Assembly: GCA_021234155.1 (NCBI GenBank)
Contig: JAJEKV010000006.1
Location: 26,509,916-26,573,915, forward strand
DNA: 64,000 nt
Direction: 5' to 3'
DNA from: Isoetes taiwanensis
Lineage: Eukaryota > Streptophyta > Lycopodiopsida > Isoetales > Isoetaceae
This document shows, in pieces, positions 36,046 through 47,386 of this stretch; within the stretch, counting starts at the first letter, position 1; each line of letters opens with the position of its first letter. Under the pieces are notes generated by a model. It had not been told where the DNA came from. It saw only the letters and a list, made by a program, of their open reading frames with translations, and made no database searches. Position numbers and translations under genes: made by a program.

Positions 36046-37099
36046 TCATTTGACCGCATTCAGTGTGTCAAGTTTGCCGGGTGCGGGTTCACAATCAAAA
36101 ATAGAAATCTTTGTAAACCAATTAACCCCTAAGGGGTAGAACCTTTTGAACTGCTTCAAGCTTCGAGTGGTTTGCTCACCATCTTGCGTTCCTCTTCGAT
36201 TGAACTTCAACTCGACCGAATGGCGTGTGCTTGGGGCCATGTCAATGCTAGTTTAGAGGAGGCATTCAAATCGCGGGGGTTTGAGAACCGGCTGGCCTGC
36301 GGGCTATCCTCATGAGGTGTCGATTCTTAAGGCTAATTTTGAAAGGATGGAATTTTTTGGAATAAATCCACGGATGTATTGCTATCTGGGGCCTTCATAG
36401 CAATAGGAAGAGTAGGGTTAACAATACCGGAGGGGTTTATCGTGGATTGTGGTTCTTGAGCAATTTCTTTTGGTGCTGAGGTCTCTCCCAAAGTAGCAAT
36501 AGGCTTCACACTCTTTTTCTTGGCCACGGCTCTTAGCCAATTGGTGTCCATCACGGAGGGCATCTTCTCGTCCCGAACCGCTTTCAAGGCAATGTTTCGA
36601 GGCTTCTTGTCTGTAGACAAACCATTTCTGCATGTCGAGAACCCGAGCAATATGTCTCTGTTTCCCTTTATACCTGACAAAGAGAGAGATTCATAGGATG
36701 GCAACAACCAGCCATACCCCTTAGCTGACGTCGGGACGTTTTTCCCTCGTATTTGCGGCTTGTTCATTTTGCTGGCTGTCATCAAAGACGGGTCATAATT
36801 GCGCCATTTCAAAATGTACTCCAGAAACTGCAATGCTTGTGGGTCCTCAATGCTGCATATGATGGCATCTTGCACATTGTTCTTCGTGCCTTCCCACATT
36901 GCCACCACTATGCCAACTTGTTCAACGCCCTCGGCTTTTTCCGGTCGCGAACAGCCATGTGTCCTTTTCTGCGATCACCCATAATATGCGGTAGAGAAGC
37001 TCGTGTAATCTCGATACACCATTTCCTTTCATTGGAAGGGGTTATAATACGGACTGGCTCGACATCTGGTCCTCGGAAGAGAGCAAGTGCTGTAAACAA
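36046..37099 (-). pseudogene. Minus-strand coding remnant, cargo of element 2 (proximal part)
   Basis: The longest open frame in the window that is not low-complexity runs 36,908-36,333 (191 codons). It includes DPQALQFLEYILKWRNYDPS and ends SVDLFQKIPSFQN. It is preceded in another frame by 37,099-36,908 with NERKWCIEITRASLPHIMG and followed by 36,240-36,046. Composition is globular and basic. I do not recognise it. It may be the second gene of this transposon family or a captured host gene. Confidence 0.4.
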
Positions 37100-37338
37100 A
37101 AGCCTGTAGTGAGTGCCTGGTAGGCTGCATAATGTGGTGCAATAAAAAGGTTTAAACTACTGTAGAGAAACGCGACCGCGATCCTGCCAAGCGCCTAAAA
37201 TAGAACTCCACACAATCAGCGGCCGCTTTTTGTGTAGCACTTAAGCACGGCAAAGAAAACATCACGCCGCGAAACTAATGACCTACTACACTAGTAAATC
37301 GATGAACAAATCTATGCTCAGCCCGGATCATGTCACGG

Positions 37339-37565
37339 GATCTTGATGAGCAGCTACACTTATGAAGACCGCTATCCGAAATTATAAAACCAATCAAAGC
37401 AAGACCATGCGCGCTGATCTTGATGAGCAACTACACTTATGAAGACCGCTATCTAGAAATTATAAAACCTATCAAGCAAGACCGCGGCCGCTGATCTTGT
37501 CGAGCATCTATACTTATGAAAACAATAGAAGTTCTAGTAGGCAAGATCGCGGGCCGCTGATCTTG
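37339..37565 (+). repeat. 77-bp tandem repeat, about 3 copies
   Basis: Units begin GATCTTG(A/T)(T/C)GAGCA at 37,339, 37,416 and 37,493, with a shorter fourth start near 37,559. They contain ACTTATGAAGACCGCTATC, and the later units are joined by GACCGCGGCCGCT. Confidence 0.85.
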
Positions 37566-37569
37566 CCGA

Positions 37570-38880
37570 AAAAATGTTAGAAAATACCTTCTCCGAGGGA
37601 GTCCTTAGGTGCCATGGGATCGTGGTGCTTGGTTCAAGATCTGAAAAATGGGTTTTCTTTGGAGTGGGGGCCTGGAGCCGAGGTCGGCTACGCTTAGGCG
37701 AATGAAATCGCGGAGTAGAAATTCGTATGAATGTTTTGAGTGTCAATTTATAGAACGCGGCGTGAAATTAAATGCCCCGCCTCCCTCATGATGGCGCGTG
37801 AAAAACGCGTGCGCCATAATGGCGTCGTCACACGGCGCGCATAATTACCGCTGGCCGCGCTCGTATTTATTCCCCGACATTAATGCGTCGTCTGCGAATA
37901 TACCCGTCCGGAAGGCCGCGAACCCGCGTCACGAAGGTCTTTATCCACTTGGGCGTCCGCTTCAATTTTGGGTCATAATTTCGGACTGACACTTTATCCG
38001 ACCATAAATGCCTCCAAAATATCCCGGTTCTTTACGGACCGGCACGCAAAATTTGAATTGAGAACAAACCAATTCGAAAGCGGAAAAAAGCCAATTCAAA
38101 TTTCATTGTTTTGCAAGATCTTCGAGGGCGCCGAGCGCCGCCGGGCCAAGTTTGGGCAAGGATTTCTTTGCAGAATTCGCATCCGCTTGAAGGCGCCGAC
38201 GAGGGCCGATAATCCGCTTTGCAATCCACCACTACACACTCGAATTCTGCAACCGCATTGAATTCGGGGTTTCTGCCGAGGTAAAAGGCCTATTCTGATG
38301 CATATCCCTCACTGAAGTGAACTGAACGTATCAGTAATGCACTGAATTTCAATTATAACTGCAACCTCCAAGTCTCTGCACTAACATTCACTATGTATTG
38401 CATGGATTGATAAGATACCTCCTGATACTTTGTTGCAACTATGTAAAAATAGATGTTCTAAGCACTCTGGTGTGTTTATTATACAATGTAAACGTGTTTC
38501 AAGTATATGCTTTCTTTCTCTATGTGGATGAAACTAAACACTGTTTTTATGAAACTAAACACCGTATTCTGTGAGGTAGGAGTAATGCCTTATTCTGTAA
38601 GTCAATCGTTTAACTTTGGTGCTCCACGAGATCGCGGTCGCGATACCTTCAACCATCTACACTTGCTATTGACCAAAGAACTCCCAGATATCGATAACTT
38701 AGAGTTGAACCCACTAGCTAGCCTCGAAATTTGATTTGCACGAGTTCTTATTGAAACAGCTAGTGAGAATGCTTGCAACTAGCGCGACCGCGTTCTTACC
38801 CATGCTCGATAAGATCGCGGTGGCGAAAGTCATGACCATTTCTTATTTTTCAGTTCATATTTTTTGTAGTGGTTTATGAT
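37570..38880. other. Non-coding middle of element 2
   Basis: GC-richer then AT-rich sequence with no convincing gene. GATCGCGGTCGCGAT near 38,630 and related GACCGCGATC or GATCGCGG motifs near 37,171, 38,784 and 38,811 recur on both strands. Confidence 0.4.
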
Positions 38881-39185
38881 CACGGTGCTTTCTACTCACT
38901 AGGATGCGGCCGCCTATTCACGCGACCCTTGTTTGGAGGATGGCTGATGTAATTCCGCTGTATCTGCTGGGGAAAAAGGTGGCAGAAGGAAGAGTCCACA
39001 ATTTCGAGCGCCATCACAATTCGACTGTCCCGGAGGGTATGGTTGTCGTTTCAATTGTGAATGTTACGATGGATGATTCTGCTACCAATTCCCCCAATTG
39101 GAAATAGAAAAATGGGTGAAGTGGGGACTTTTGTGTTGTGGTACAAGAAGGACATTGTTGCTCCACTAGATAGACATGAGGAAGC

Positions 39186-41995
39186 TTGCACCCCACCAGG
39201 TCGATAAAAAGGATAGACCGGCGGAGACGAGGGAATGAGGGGTTCGCCACTAATGAGGCGAATCATGTGCAAGGGCTTTCTAGAGATGAGTTAGTTGAGA
39301 AGGCGTGCACACTCATGCATGAATGCTTGCTACATGGCTTATGCCTATGGTGTTATCGTTTTTGCCCGATCCAAACCATCTTTGGTCCGGCGTGAAGTTA
39401 GGGGAAGGCTCGATAGTCGCTACTATCATGAACATTTTTCCAATGCCCTAAAAAGATCTCTATCTTGTTGCCAGCCCTGTGCGTAAAATGCCCCAACCGC
39501 ATGACCTTGTGAGATGGCCCATAGCCCTCGTGCTCGTTGATAACATTCCGCCACTCTTGTGGTTGCGGTGAAGGAGAAGGATGTGGAGAATGAACCTTAC
39601 TCCATTAGACCCAAATTGGCATCACCAAAAAGAGACCTTTACAGATGGTCAATCTGGAGACCCGAACACGCCCGGCCACCGGACTAAATGTGAAAGAAAA
39701 ACTAGTGCTCAGGGCTATTCTAGACTTCAGTCATCAACTGTCTTTGCATGAAACGATCTTTGTGCAAATTTTACATCCCAGGAGATAGCTTGCATGAGAA
39801 CCTTTTACTGGAACATGAAGTCCTCGGAGCGCACAACTTTTGCATATAACATGCTAGATCTTTGCTCTCAAAATGGTGTAGTCCGCAAACTGATGTTGAA
39901 TAACAAAGCAGTGTCGCGTGAAAGCATGGCATAAAGCCTATGGCATTCCCATTTCCACTTTTACAAGTGGAAGAAGCTCTTCAATGACGGCCCGTAATTG
40001 CCGAAAGCACGAAATCTTGGGTCTAAGAAGCCAAGGTCTCATACTTTGGCTGGCAATGCTGTGCTATCCATGTTCATAGATGAAAACGCAGAGACGATGC
40101 CACACCGCTCGAAAATTATGAGCGAGGGTAGCAGACAAAATGTTAAGAGGCTACCTTCGGTATTGACTAAGAAGGATATACATCAAGAAGTAGATATTTC
40201 CGTTCACGAGATGACAGTGCAAACATATTTCTCCTTCGTCATTTAAATGCGCTTGGAAAGAGAATCATTCAGAGGTAGCAATAGCTAAGAGGATAGCATT
40301 TTCCAAGTGTAACACCCGTATTGTCATAAAGGAAAAGCTTGCTAAGACCGTAGATCCAAACGAAAGAAGGGTACTTGCAATAGAGAAAAATCACATATGA
40401 CGGCCCGGATTTCATGCGGGGAGCCTTTCTTTGGTCTGGAGAGCTTTGTCGCATAGATCTCCCCGAGCACGCTTTAACCATTATACATGATAAGATGGAT
40501 CGAGAATAAGACCATGGTCCCTCGCCTAGAGAAGCTAGCAAAGTCCATGGAGGGGTGAACGCATCGAAGGTCGGTGTTCTGAGGTGCTCTCATGCACGGC
40601 CATGGTATAGGTGCCTTGGGCCACTTCTCCTTTGGACCTCCGCCTGATGATTCTAATTTTCATGTGGGATCCTTGAATCATACCTTGAAGACACTTTGGA
40701 GAATAAATCGAGGATAATTGGGGCCATTTGAGAGATCTTGATCGTCTGGCGGTGGGGTGCAGCAATTTTAAACACAAACTAACCTTAGGACAAAAATGAT
40801 GAATGGCGGTAGAAATGATTTTATGCCTCCTATCAAAGGCCCCATGGTAGCAAACAAGTTGCCTAGGAGGCTTTACTTGCAGCTAGATAATTGCTCAGGT
40901 CGAATAAGAATAGATATCTTTTCTCTTACTTGTCATACTTGGTTTGGTTAGGTGTATTTGATCAAGTGCAAAATTGGGATTCATGATGGTTGGACACACC
41001 CACGATGACATAGATGCCCTATTTGGAAACTACTCTACTCTAATGAGAAGATCAGATGCATTGACTATTCCGGAGCTTATGCAACTCTTGGTGCAAGTAG
41101 TTCAAAGGCTCCTTCACCTTACCTTGTGACAGAGGTTCCCGATTGGAAGGAATTAGGTGAAAGGATTTATCCCTGATAAGAAGGACCGTTTATGTGGTCA
41201 CTTGGAACCTCTACTCTTCAAGTTTTGCATGAAGGATGGATGGCCACTAATGTTCTACAAGATGAGGCGGGGCATAGGGAGTGGCTCCTAAAAGGGAATC
41301 GAATGTGGAAGGAGGATGCCCAAGGTTTACCTATGATTCCGAGAGGGTCACCTAAGGTCCTGCTGACCATATGGGAGCTTGAAAGATATAGGTGCATTAA
41401 GAGCTTCTATTGCCAAGTACATGATGCCTTTGGGCAGCCTATTTCTAGAGTTGGCGATAAGTCATGGTCCAACACATATATGAATGAAGTTATTGACTCT
41501 TGGTCCACCTTTGCTGCGAGTGCTTGGTGACGTGCGCCCCAGAGAGTCGTCATTCAGGATTTCTGGCCCAGCACTAGGCAAAGTGCATTGGAAGAACCCG
41601 AAAGAGTGTTTGTGGATGAGCACATTGAAGCATCTCATTACGTTGGGCCTTTCTCGGGTAGACCCAAGAACCCAGTTGAAATATTCGACCCCTACCAAGA
41701 TGTCAAGAAGGGAATGCTCTTGCTAATCAGACCACATGATAACTGCCCCGAGCATGGATGGCTTTTGCGCCGAAGAGGACCCAATGAGAGGACCCTAATC
41801 TCCCACATTATGAAGAGGTGTTTGTCTCTTGGTTTGAACCTCATTGTTTAAAAGGAACCTCATATGCAATGCAAGATAGGGATTGTTGGAGCAAGAATTG
41901 GAGACCCAATCCTAATGACCATACGCTACCAACCTTTGAAAACAATAGACTATGGTTGGGCCGTAGAGACCAGGCCATTGTCGGGTGATCCCCAG
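39186..41995 (+). pseudogene. Decayed transposase, VGHTHDDID type (element 2)
   Basis: This is the transposase remnant of element 2, broken by many stops and shifts. Recognisable parts are HVQGLSRDELVEKACTLMHE near 39,265, HDKMDR at 40,496-40,513, GFMMVGHTHDDIDALFG near 40,977-41,030, VIDSWSTFAASAW near 41,490, DPYQDVKKGMLLLIRP near 41,690 and RIGDPILMTIRYQP near 41,895. Order and motifs match the remnant in element 1, including HDKMD about 500 bp before VGHTHDDID and the D-P-x-x-D-x-K region near the C-terminus. Neither copy is functional, but together they define the conserved blocks of the enzyme. Confidence 0.65.
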
Positions 41996-42439
41996 TAGTG
42001 TTAGGCTCTCGGTTGCAAGAATTAGTGGCTAAAGAAGCTAAGGGCGATGATGAGAACTCTTGAGGTATGCAATGCTCTTTTACATAATTACTATATCATT
42101 CATAACATGAAAGTTACAATAGACTAGTTATTATTTGTTACGCTCTGCGTTTTCCATCTCAACACAAGAGCTCTTACACTATACAATGCTAAATGGGTGA
42201 TTCATTCATCTTCGGGATCCGTAGTAGTGATCCCCGATATCTCATAGCTCATTCGCTTCGGGGAAGCCAAATCGGATGGATCATTACACGAATTGACGCT
42301 TGAGAACCTTGAATCTATCCAAAGCTTTTCTTCAGCGGTAGGGATCAAGAAGAAGATGCCCATCTAGGCAACCAACAAGATCGAGTGGCTCATTGAGCAC
42401 TTGATCGCCTCGATGTGGTGAATTGATGAAGGCAAATAA

Positions 42440-43235
42440 TCCATGTGAGAGGAATGAACTTTAGCCCCAAGTGAGAAGCTTTTATAGTGAGGTAGAATTA
42501 TTGAGGTGAATTATTGGGGTAGACTTCGCCATTATTGCTCGTGTATAAGACCGTTGTATAAATACAAGTATAATACATCTTTAGTATGGATATATGTATG
42601 CGTTTAATATGCGTATGTTTCAAAACATGTTTGCTTGACCAATTTAGCTATGATTGAATTCAATGACATCTTCTTCGAGAATAAGTGGAGGTGGGATAGC
42701 ACATCGTTACAATATACTTTCGGTTAAGGTGCATTGATATTACATCCTTAATCGTAATGCTATTACATCCTTACTTAGTTATTAGGTACCCATGTCATTA
42801 TTACATTATTAGCGAGTCTGCGATTCACTGCGTCATCAACATCAAAGCTCGTGGATGCCATTCACTCATAGATCTCGATCGGGAACCCAAGAAATATGGA
42901 CTTTAACGCGCGAGTGAGCTTCCCGCAAGCACTAGCAGGTCCATCAGCTTTAGATAAGAGCCATGGATCAAGCTTAACGCTATTTCTAAGCGCGTTCGCC
43001 CAGATCGTTGTAGCTCAAGTAACACTTGAAAGAGCGGATGTGCTTTCGGACGCGAGGCATCGAGGAAGCCATGGAAGATGAATGGCCTCTACCCCTCGTG
43101 AAGCCGTTTTATAGTGAAGTAAAATTATTGATGTGAATTATTGGCGTACAATGTAGGGCCATTATTGAGCTTATACGAGTGTCATGTACACGTACAAGTA
43201 TAACACAAAATTTGTATGTATATGTGTATGTTAAT
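42440..43235 (+). repeat. Diverged subterminal duplication in element 2
   Basis: A block running from a TTTTATAGTGA(G/A)GTA motif through GTGAATTATTGG to CAAGTATAA and repeated TATGTAT occurs at 42,480-42,610 and again at 43,110-43,235, close to the right end. Confidence 0.6.
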
Positions 43236-43299
43236 TACCTCATGTTTGTTGGGGTCGAGTACTAGGTGAAAGTATTCGTGCTTGAGCAAATAAGGTGTG

Positions 43300-43350
43300 C
43301 TCAAAATTCTCAAAATTGCGTTATTTTATCCAATTAATGAAATCATGCTT
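43300..43350 (-). repeat. Right TIR of element 2
   Basis: Read on the minus strand it begins AAGCATGATTTCATTAATTG. AAAT follows at 43,351. Confidence 0.75.
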
Positions 43351-43920
43351 AAATAGATAACTCATCTGACTGTTGCTTGTCTTTGCATATGTATTATTCA
43401 CTAAGGAATTAGTTCAGGTACGTTTTTAAAATAGATAACTCATTCTTGTCTTTCCACTACAGAAACCACGTATATAACTCGTACAAATCTGCATCTGATA
43501 GAGTTGGTTGCGTCTATTAACGTAATATATAACTTAATCCTTTGTCTGGTGCCAATGCACAACAGACATCTTAACAAGTGCTTCGTTGTAATTTTAGCTG
43601 CCTCTTTTCATTATCTTGGCTTCTTACCAATGGGCCAAGAAGAGTCAATGTATTATATAAGAAGTTCACTAGTAAACGTGTGCCTGACATTACCGGGCTA
43701 ATGTCCTGGCTTAATATGGGTTTTACTTGGCATTTAACATCACTTGCAACTTCTGAGGACATCACAGGTTGATGCTTGCAAGAATGGATATGATTTGCTT
43801 ATGTAAATATTGTTGTCAAAATTGTCTAAATGATTAGTTTGGGTTTCTAGTAATAGGTGTTAGTGGGTAAATATTATCGTGTTTTGGTGGGATATGTGTT
43901 TATGTAGCAATTTGGAGCAT
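43351..43920 (+). repeat. Right part of segmental duplication (copy 1)
   Basis: It matches 46,818-47,387 with a few per cent differences and small indels. It ends where the second copy is interrupted by a Helitron-like 5' end. An open frame at 43,578-43,772 (NGPRRVNVLYKKFTSKRVPD...) is also open in the second copy at 47,040-47,231, so it may be a further exon of the hevein-like gene, though I cannot name it. Confidence 0.85.
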
Positions 43921-44149
43921 TTTGTCATATTATTTCAGTCAGTGTCATTGCTGTCGATGTGCATGTGTAGGTATGCATGCTTTTCTAAAGATTTTGCCGC
44001 CCTTGGCAAATACGCAAGCATGGTAGCAGTTTCTCCCTCCCTCAAAGTGCAAGTACAAAGTGTCCAACATGATGAAATATAGCTATCTAAACATATGTAA
44101 TTGAGTTTCTAATTTTTCTTTTTTCTTTCTTCGTGTTCTTCGCCGCAAT

Positions 44150-44745
44150 CTAAATTCTTATTTTGTTGACACTTATTCTTGTGGCCACTATCAAACGACA
44201 CGCGACCTGTTGTAAGGCTGTGATTTGTAAGACCTGCTGTAATGGCAAATCCCAAGCCATAGCCAGCTTCTGGTTATAGGGGGTGGAGCAGATGGCTATC
44301 GCTCGAGACAAATCGGCCATGTTGGGCTCAGTCCCAGCCATGCTTCGACCTTTAGGCGCCAGTTTCTTCTAGCTTTAGGTTTGGTTTTTTCTTTAGGTTT
44401 GGTTTGTATGCAGATTAGCAACAGTCTGGTCCTCTGCATCAATTGATACCATCATATAAATGACGATACCCATGCTATGGGACTTTTTTGTCTTGGGTCG
44501 GCAAATACATGCATAAATCCTTCAGGTGATTAGTGGAGGATCCAGGGTGTATGTTTCCGATTTCAATATACCATTTGTACTGTTCAGAAACTTCCTGCGA
44601 TTCGTCGGGTACCACGTCAATCCCATTGTAGACAATAGCCTCTTCAAGCTCTTTGACAGCAGCTATAGCTTGAGCAATGCGAGGGCCGGAACCAACTAAC
44701 CTGGTAGTCTGTTTTGCCCTTGCTATTTGTTCTGCACAGCACCAA
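44150..44745 (-). pseudogene. Unrecognised minus-strand coding stretch
   Basis: A frame without an ATG runs from a TGTGCAG acceptor near 44,742 down to about 44,470 without a stop. It reads QIARAKQTTRLVGSGPRIAQ, AIAAVKELEEAIVYNGIDVV and PDESQEVSEQYKWY. A second open stretch at 44,341-44,150 reads MADLSRAIAICSTPYNQKLA and could be the next exon. Both look like real protein sequence. I do not recognise them, and no start or promoter is visible. Confidence 0.4.
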
Positions 44746-44814
44746 AAATTCAGTTAGATCAAAATTTTCTGTCCGCATACAAAGACATCAGTGAAAGCCT
44801 AGATGACATCAAGG

Positions 44815-45390
44815 GTCAAACTGGGCGGGCGCCCAATTTGGGAGCGAGGTGTTTAATATCCATAGGAATTTATGAATCCTCACATTATAAACTGGGCAAG
44901 CGCCCAATTCGCTCAGGTGCCTCAAAGGGCATAATGGGCAGGCATCCAATTTGCCCACTCGGGGGCTGGGGGGGGGGGGAGGAGGGGAGAGGAGGGGGCT
45001 CTATTGCCAATGTATGTGTCCCCAAGGGACTCCCCCAAGGGGTTGGGTACCTGTTGTCATCCCCAGAGGCCTCCCAGGGACAAACAGGGCCCTGTAGCCC
45101 TCAAGGGCTTCAAGGGCCTGGAAGTCCTCAGGTGCCTCAAAAGGGAATAATGGGCGGTCGCCCAATTTTCTCATTCGGGGAGAAGGGCGAGGATTGGGGT
45201 GGGGTTGCCCTCGGAGCTGCTACTACTTGCTGTCATCTTAAGGGGCCTTCTAAGGTTGTGACAGGGTCTGATAGCCCTCGAGGGCCCGAAGGGCCTAGTT
45301 GAGGTCTGCATAGCTATGCATGCTATGATCCTAGGCATCCTTTCAGGTCCGGACAGGGCCCGACAGCCCTCAAGGGTCTAGTTCAGATGT
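44815..45390 (+). repeat. Array of GGGC-n-GCCC hairpins and GGGCC-rich units
   Basis: Four imperfect hairpins of the form TGGGCGGGCGCCCAAT start near 44,821, 44,891, 44,936 and 45,151. They are interspersed with three units containing ACAGGG(C/T)C(C/T)(T/G)(G/A)(T/A)AGCCCTC.AGGG. A G run lies at 44,970-45,000. The 191-codon open frame across it is repeat-derived. Confidence 0.7.
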
Positions 45391-45399
45391 GCATAGAGT

Positions 45400-46360
45400 G
45401 GCCTGCCTGTTCAAGGTTCAAACAGGCGGGCACCACTACTTTACTGCTACAATGAGACTAGAAGGCATGCATTTACTGACCTGACAAGCATCTATCTAGA
45501 TAGTTAAAGAGTGTTCTTTAGAGGAATAAAGTATGGTGTACCTTTCTGTACTTGTGGGGCGTGTTGCCATCAGATAATGGCCGAACAAGGAGGAGTCGCC
45601 AGCAGAGGCGCAATACCAGAAAAGGATAGAATCGTATAGGTGTTGGACTGTCTAGAAGCGAGAAAACTAGGTGATGGAAGGAGACGAAGTGAAAAGTTCG
45701 TGCCCCGGAGACAAGAAACGGTTAAAATCTGGCATGCAAAAGGCAGCATGCATGTTTAATAGAATTGGGCATTATTGCTTAAGAGGAAGGCCAACTATTT
45801 ACAAACTACCCTTCTAAAAGCAACCTGCAAGCTATTTCGAGCAAAATGAAAATGTACTTTTTCTCAAATTAATGAATTGGTGCTTTATAAATCCCATTTT
45901 GGCACAGCACCACAAGCTTATTTGCTTGCTTCCTTGTCCAGGAAAAAGCTTGTAGCTATTGCATCAATTCGCATAGGGTCCCACAAAGTTACAGATTGAG
46001 ACAGGTAGATGGGAGCGGCCACAATTGCCAGGAGAAGCAAGATTATGTGCATGCTGTCAGTTACAGGTTATCGAAGATGAAAGCCATACTCTGCTAAGAT
46101 CTCCTGCTTTTTAGCATTCCATTCCATGCTTCCACAACTTCTCAGAGCCCCATCTGTGCATGACTTGGCATTATACATACTTGAGGTTCTAGATGAGCGT
46201 CTTCAATTATTGCGCCCTCAGTAATCATCGCCTACTTATATCTTGCTTGTCTAGTATCATCATTACTGAGGCAGGGGTTTTTTAATCCTAGTAGTAATAG
46301 TTGTACTAGGCCATTGTATGGGTTCCATGGCCTCTTGGTCTTCGTGGAAATTAACACTAG
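45400..46360. other. No gene recognised
   Basis: AT-rich spacer between the hairpin array and the second duplication copy. No recognisable coding. Confidence 0.4.
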
Positions 46361-46364
46361 ACCT

Positions 46365-46568
46365 GTCCCTGGAAATGCTTATTGTGGCTCTGGAAACTAC
46401 CTCATGCAATGTAGCTGTGGATCCATGGCTGATCCATTCACGATTGCTGAGCACGTTGCTCACAACCGCACCCTCAAATCAAAGAAAAAGAATGCTGAGG
46501 ACATTGCTCACAGCCACACCCTCAATGCAAACAAGCATATTAACTCCACTTCACCTGGCAGAGTGTAA
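46365..46568 (+). pseudogene. Hevein-like pseudogene, copy 2 (3' part)
   Basis: One frame reads GNAYCGSGNYLMQCSCGSMA followed by DPFTIAEH and the lysine-rich tail ending NSTSPGRV, with a stop at 46,566-46,568. Only the last third of the chitin-binding domain is alignable to copy 1; the CCSIWNWCGYG part is absent upstream, where similarity stops. It keeps in a single frame the domain-tail junction that is shifted in copy 1. No start or promoter is visible, so it is a fragment. Confidence 0.5.
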
Positions 46569-47386
46569 CCTTATATCCTTATTATCTACACTCTATCTTA
46601 CTATCTATCCACCCATCCATCCATCCACCTGCATGGCAATATTTGTTCTGCCCTTTTATATCCAGTATAACTAGCATTTGGATGCTTTTAAGCTCTTTGC
46701 TATAACCTATTCTACTTTCCTACATATTGTCTCATGTTGCTACAAAAATCCTTCTCTTGATGTTGCTTGTCTTTGCATAGGTATTATTCACTAAAGAGTA
46801 AGTTTATGTTGAAAATAGATAAGTCATCTGACTGTTGCTTGTCTTTGTATAGGTATTACTCACTAAGGAATTAGTTCAGCTACGTTTTTTAAATAGATAA
46901 CTCATTCTTGTCTTTCCACTACAGAAACCACGTATATAACTCGTACAAATCTGCATCTGATAGAGTTGGTTGCGTCTATTAACGTAATATATAACTTAAT
47001 CCTTTGTCTGGTGCCAATGCACAATAGACATCTTAACAAGTGCTTCGTTGTAATTTTAGCTGCCTCTTTTCATACTATTGGCTTCTTACCAATGGGCCAA
47101 GAAGAGTCGATGCATTATACAAGAAGTTCACTAGTAAACGTGTGCCTGACGTTATCGGGCTAATGTCCTGGCTTGTGGGTTTTACTTGGCATTTAACGTC
47201 ACCTGCAACTTTTGAGGACATCATAGGTTGATGCTTGCAAGAATGGATATAATTTGCTTATGTAAGTATTCTTGTTGTCAAAATTGTCTAAATGACAATA
47301 TTAGTTTGGGTTTCTAGTAATAGGTGTAAGTGGGTAAATATTATCGTGTTTTGGTGGGATATGTGTTAATGTAGCAATTTGGAGCA
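46365..47386 (+). repeat. Segmental duplication, copy 2 (empty site for element 2)
   Basis: It is continuous across the point where element 2 interrupts copy 1 (TGTTGAAAATAGATAA near 46,812-46,828). It ends at A 47,386, where a Helitron-like 5' end begins; copy 1 continues there with T at 43,920. Confidence 0.85.

Larger units (their letters stand above)
32893..43350 (+). mobile_element. Large TIR DNA transposon, element 2 (10.5 kb)
   Basis: The left end AAGCACGAATTCATTAATTA and the reverse complement of the right end agree at 22 of 26 positions. AAAT flanks both sides, and a paralogous empty site near 46,818 confirms the insertion boundaries. As in element 1, the ends begin AAG...GATTT.ATTAA, the right half has a + strand VGHTHDDID transposase remnant, and the left half is coding-like on the minus strand. 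Internal features differ: a 77-bp tandem repeat and GATCGCGG-containing motifs replace the CTCGAC palindromes. Confidence 0.8.

Noticed and set aside
44727-45302. 191-codon + strand frame
   Set aside because: Gly/Pro-rich low-complexity translation of a hairpin and GGGCC repeat array, with no conserved motif.
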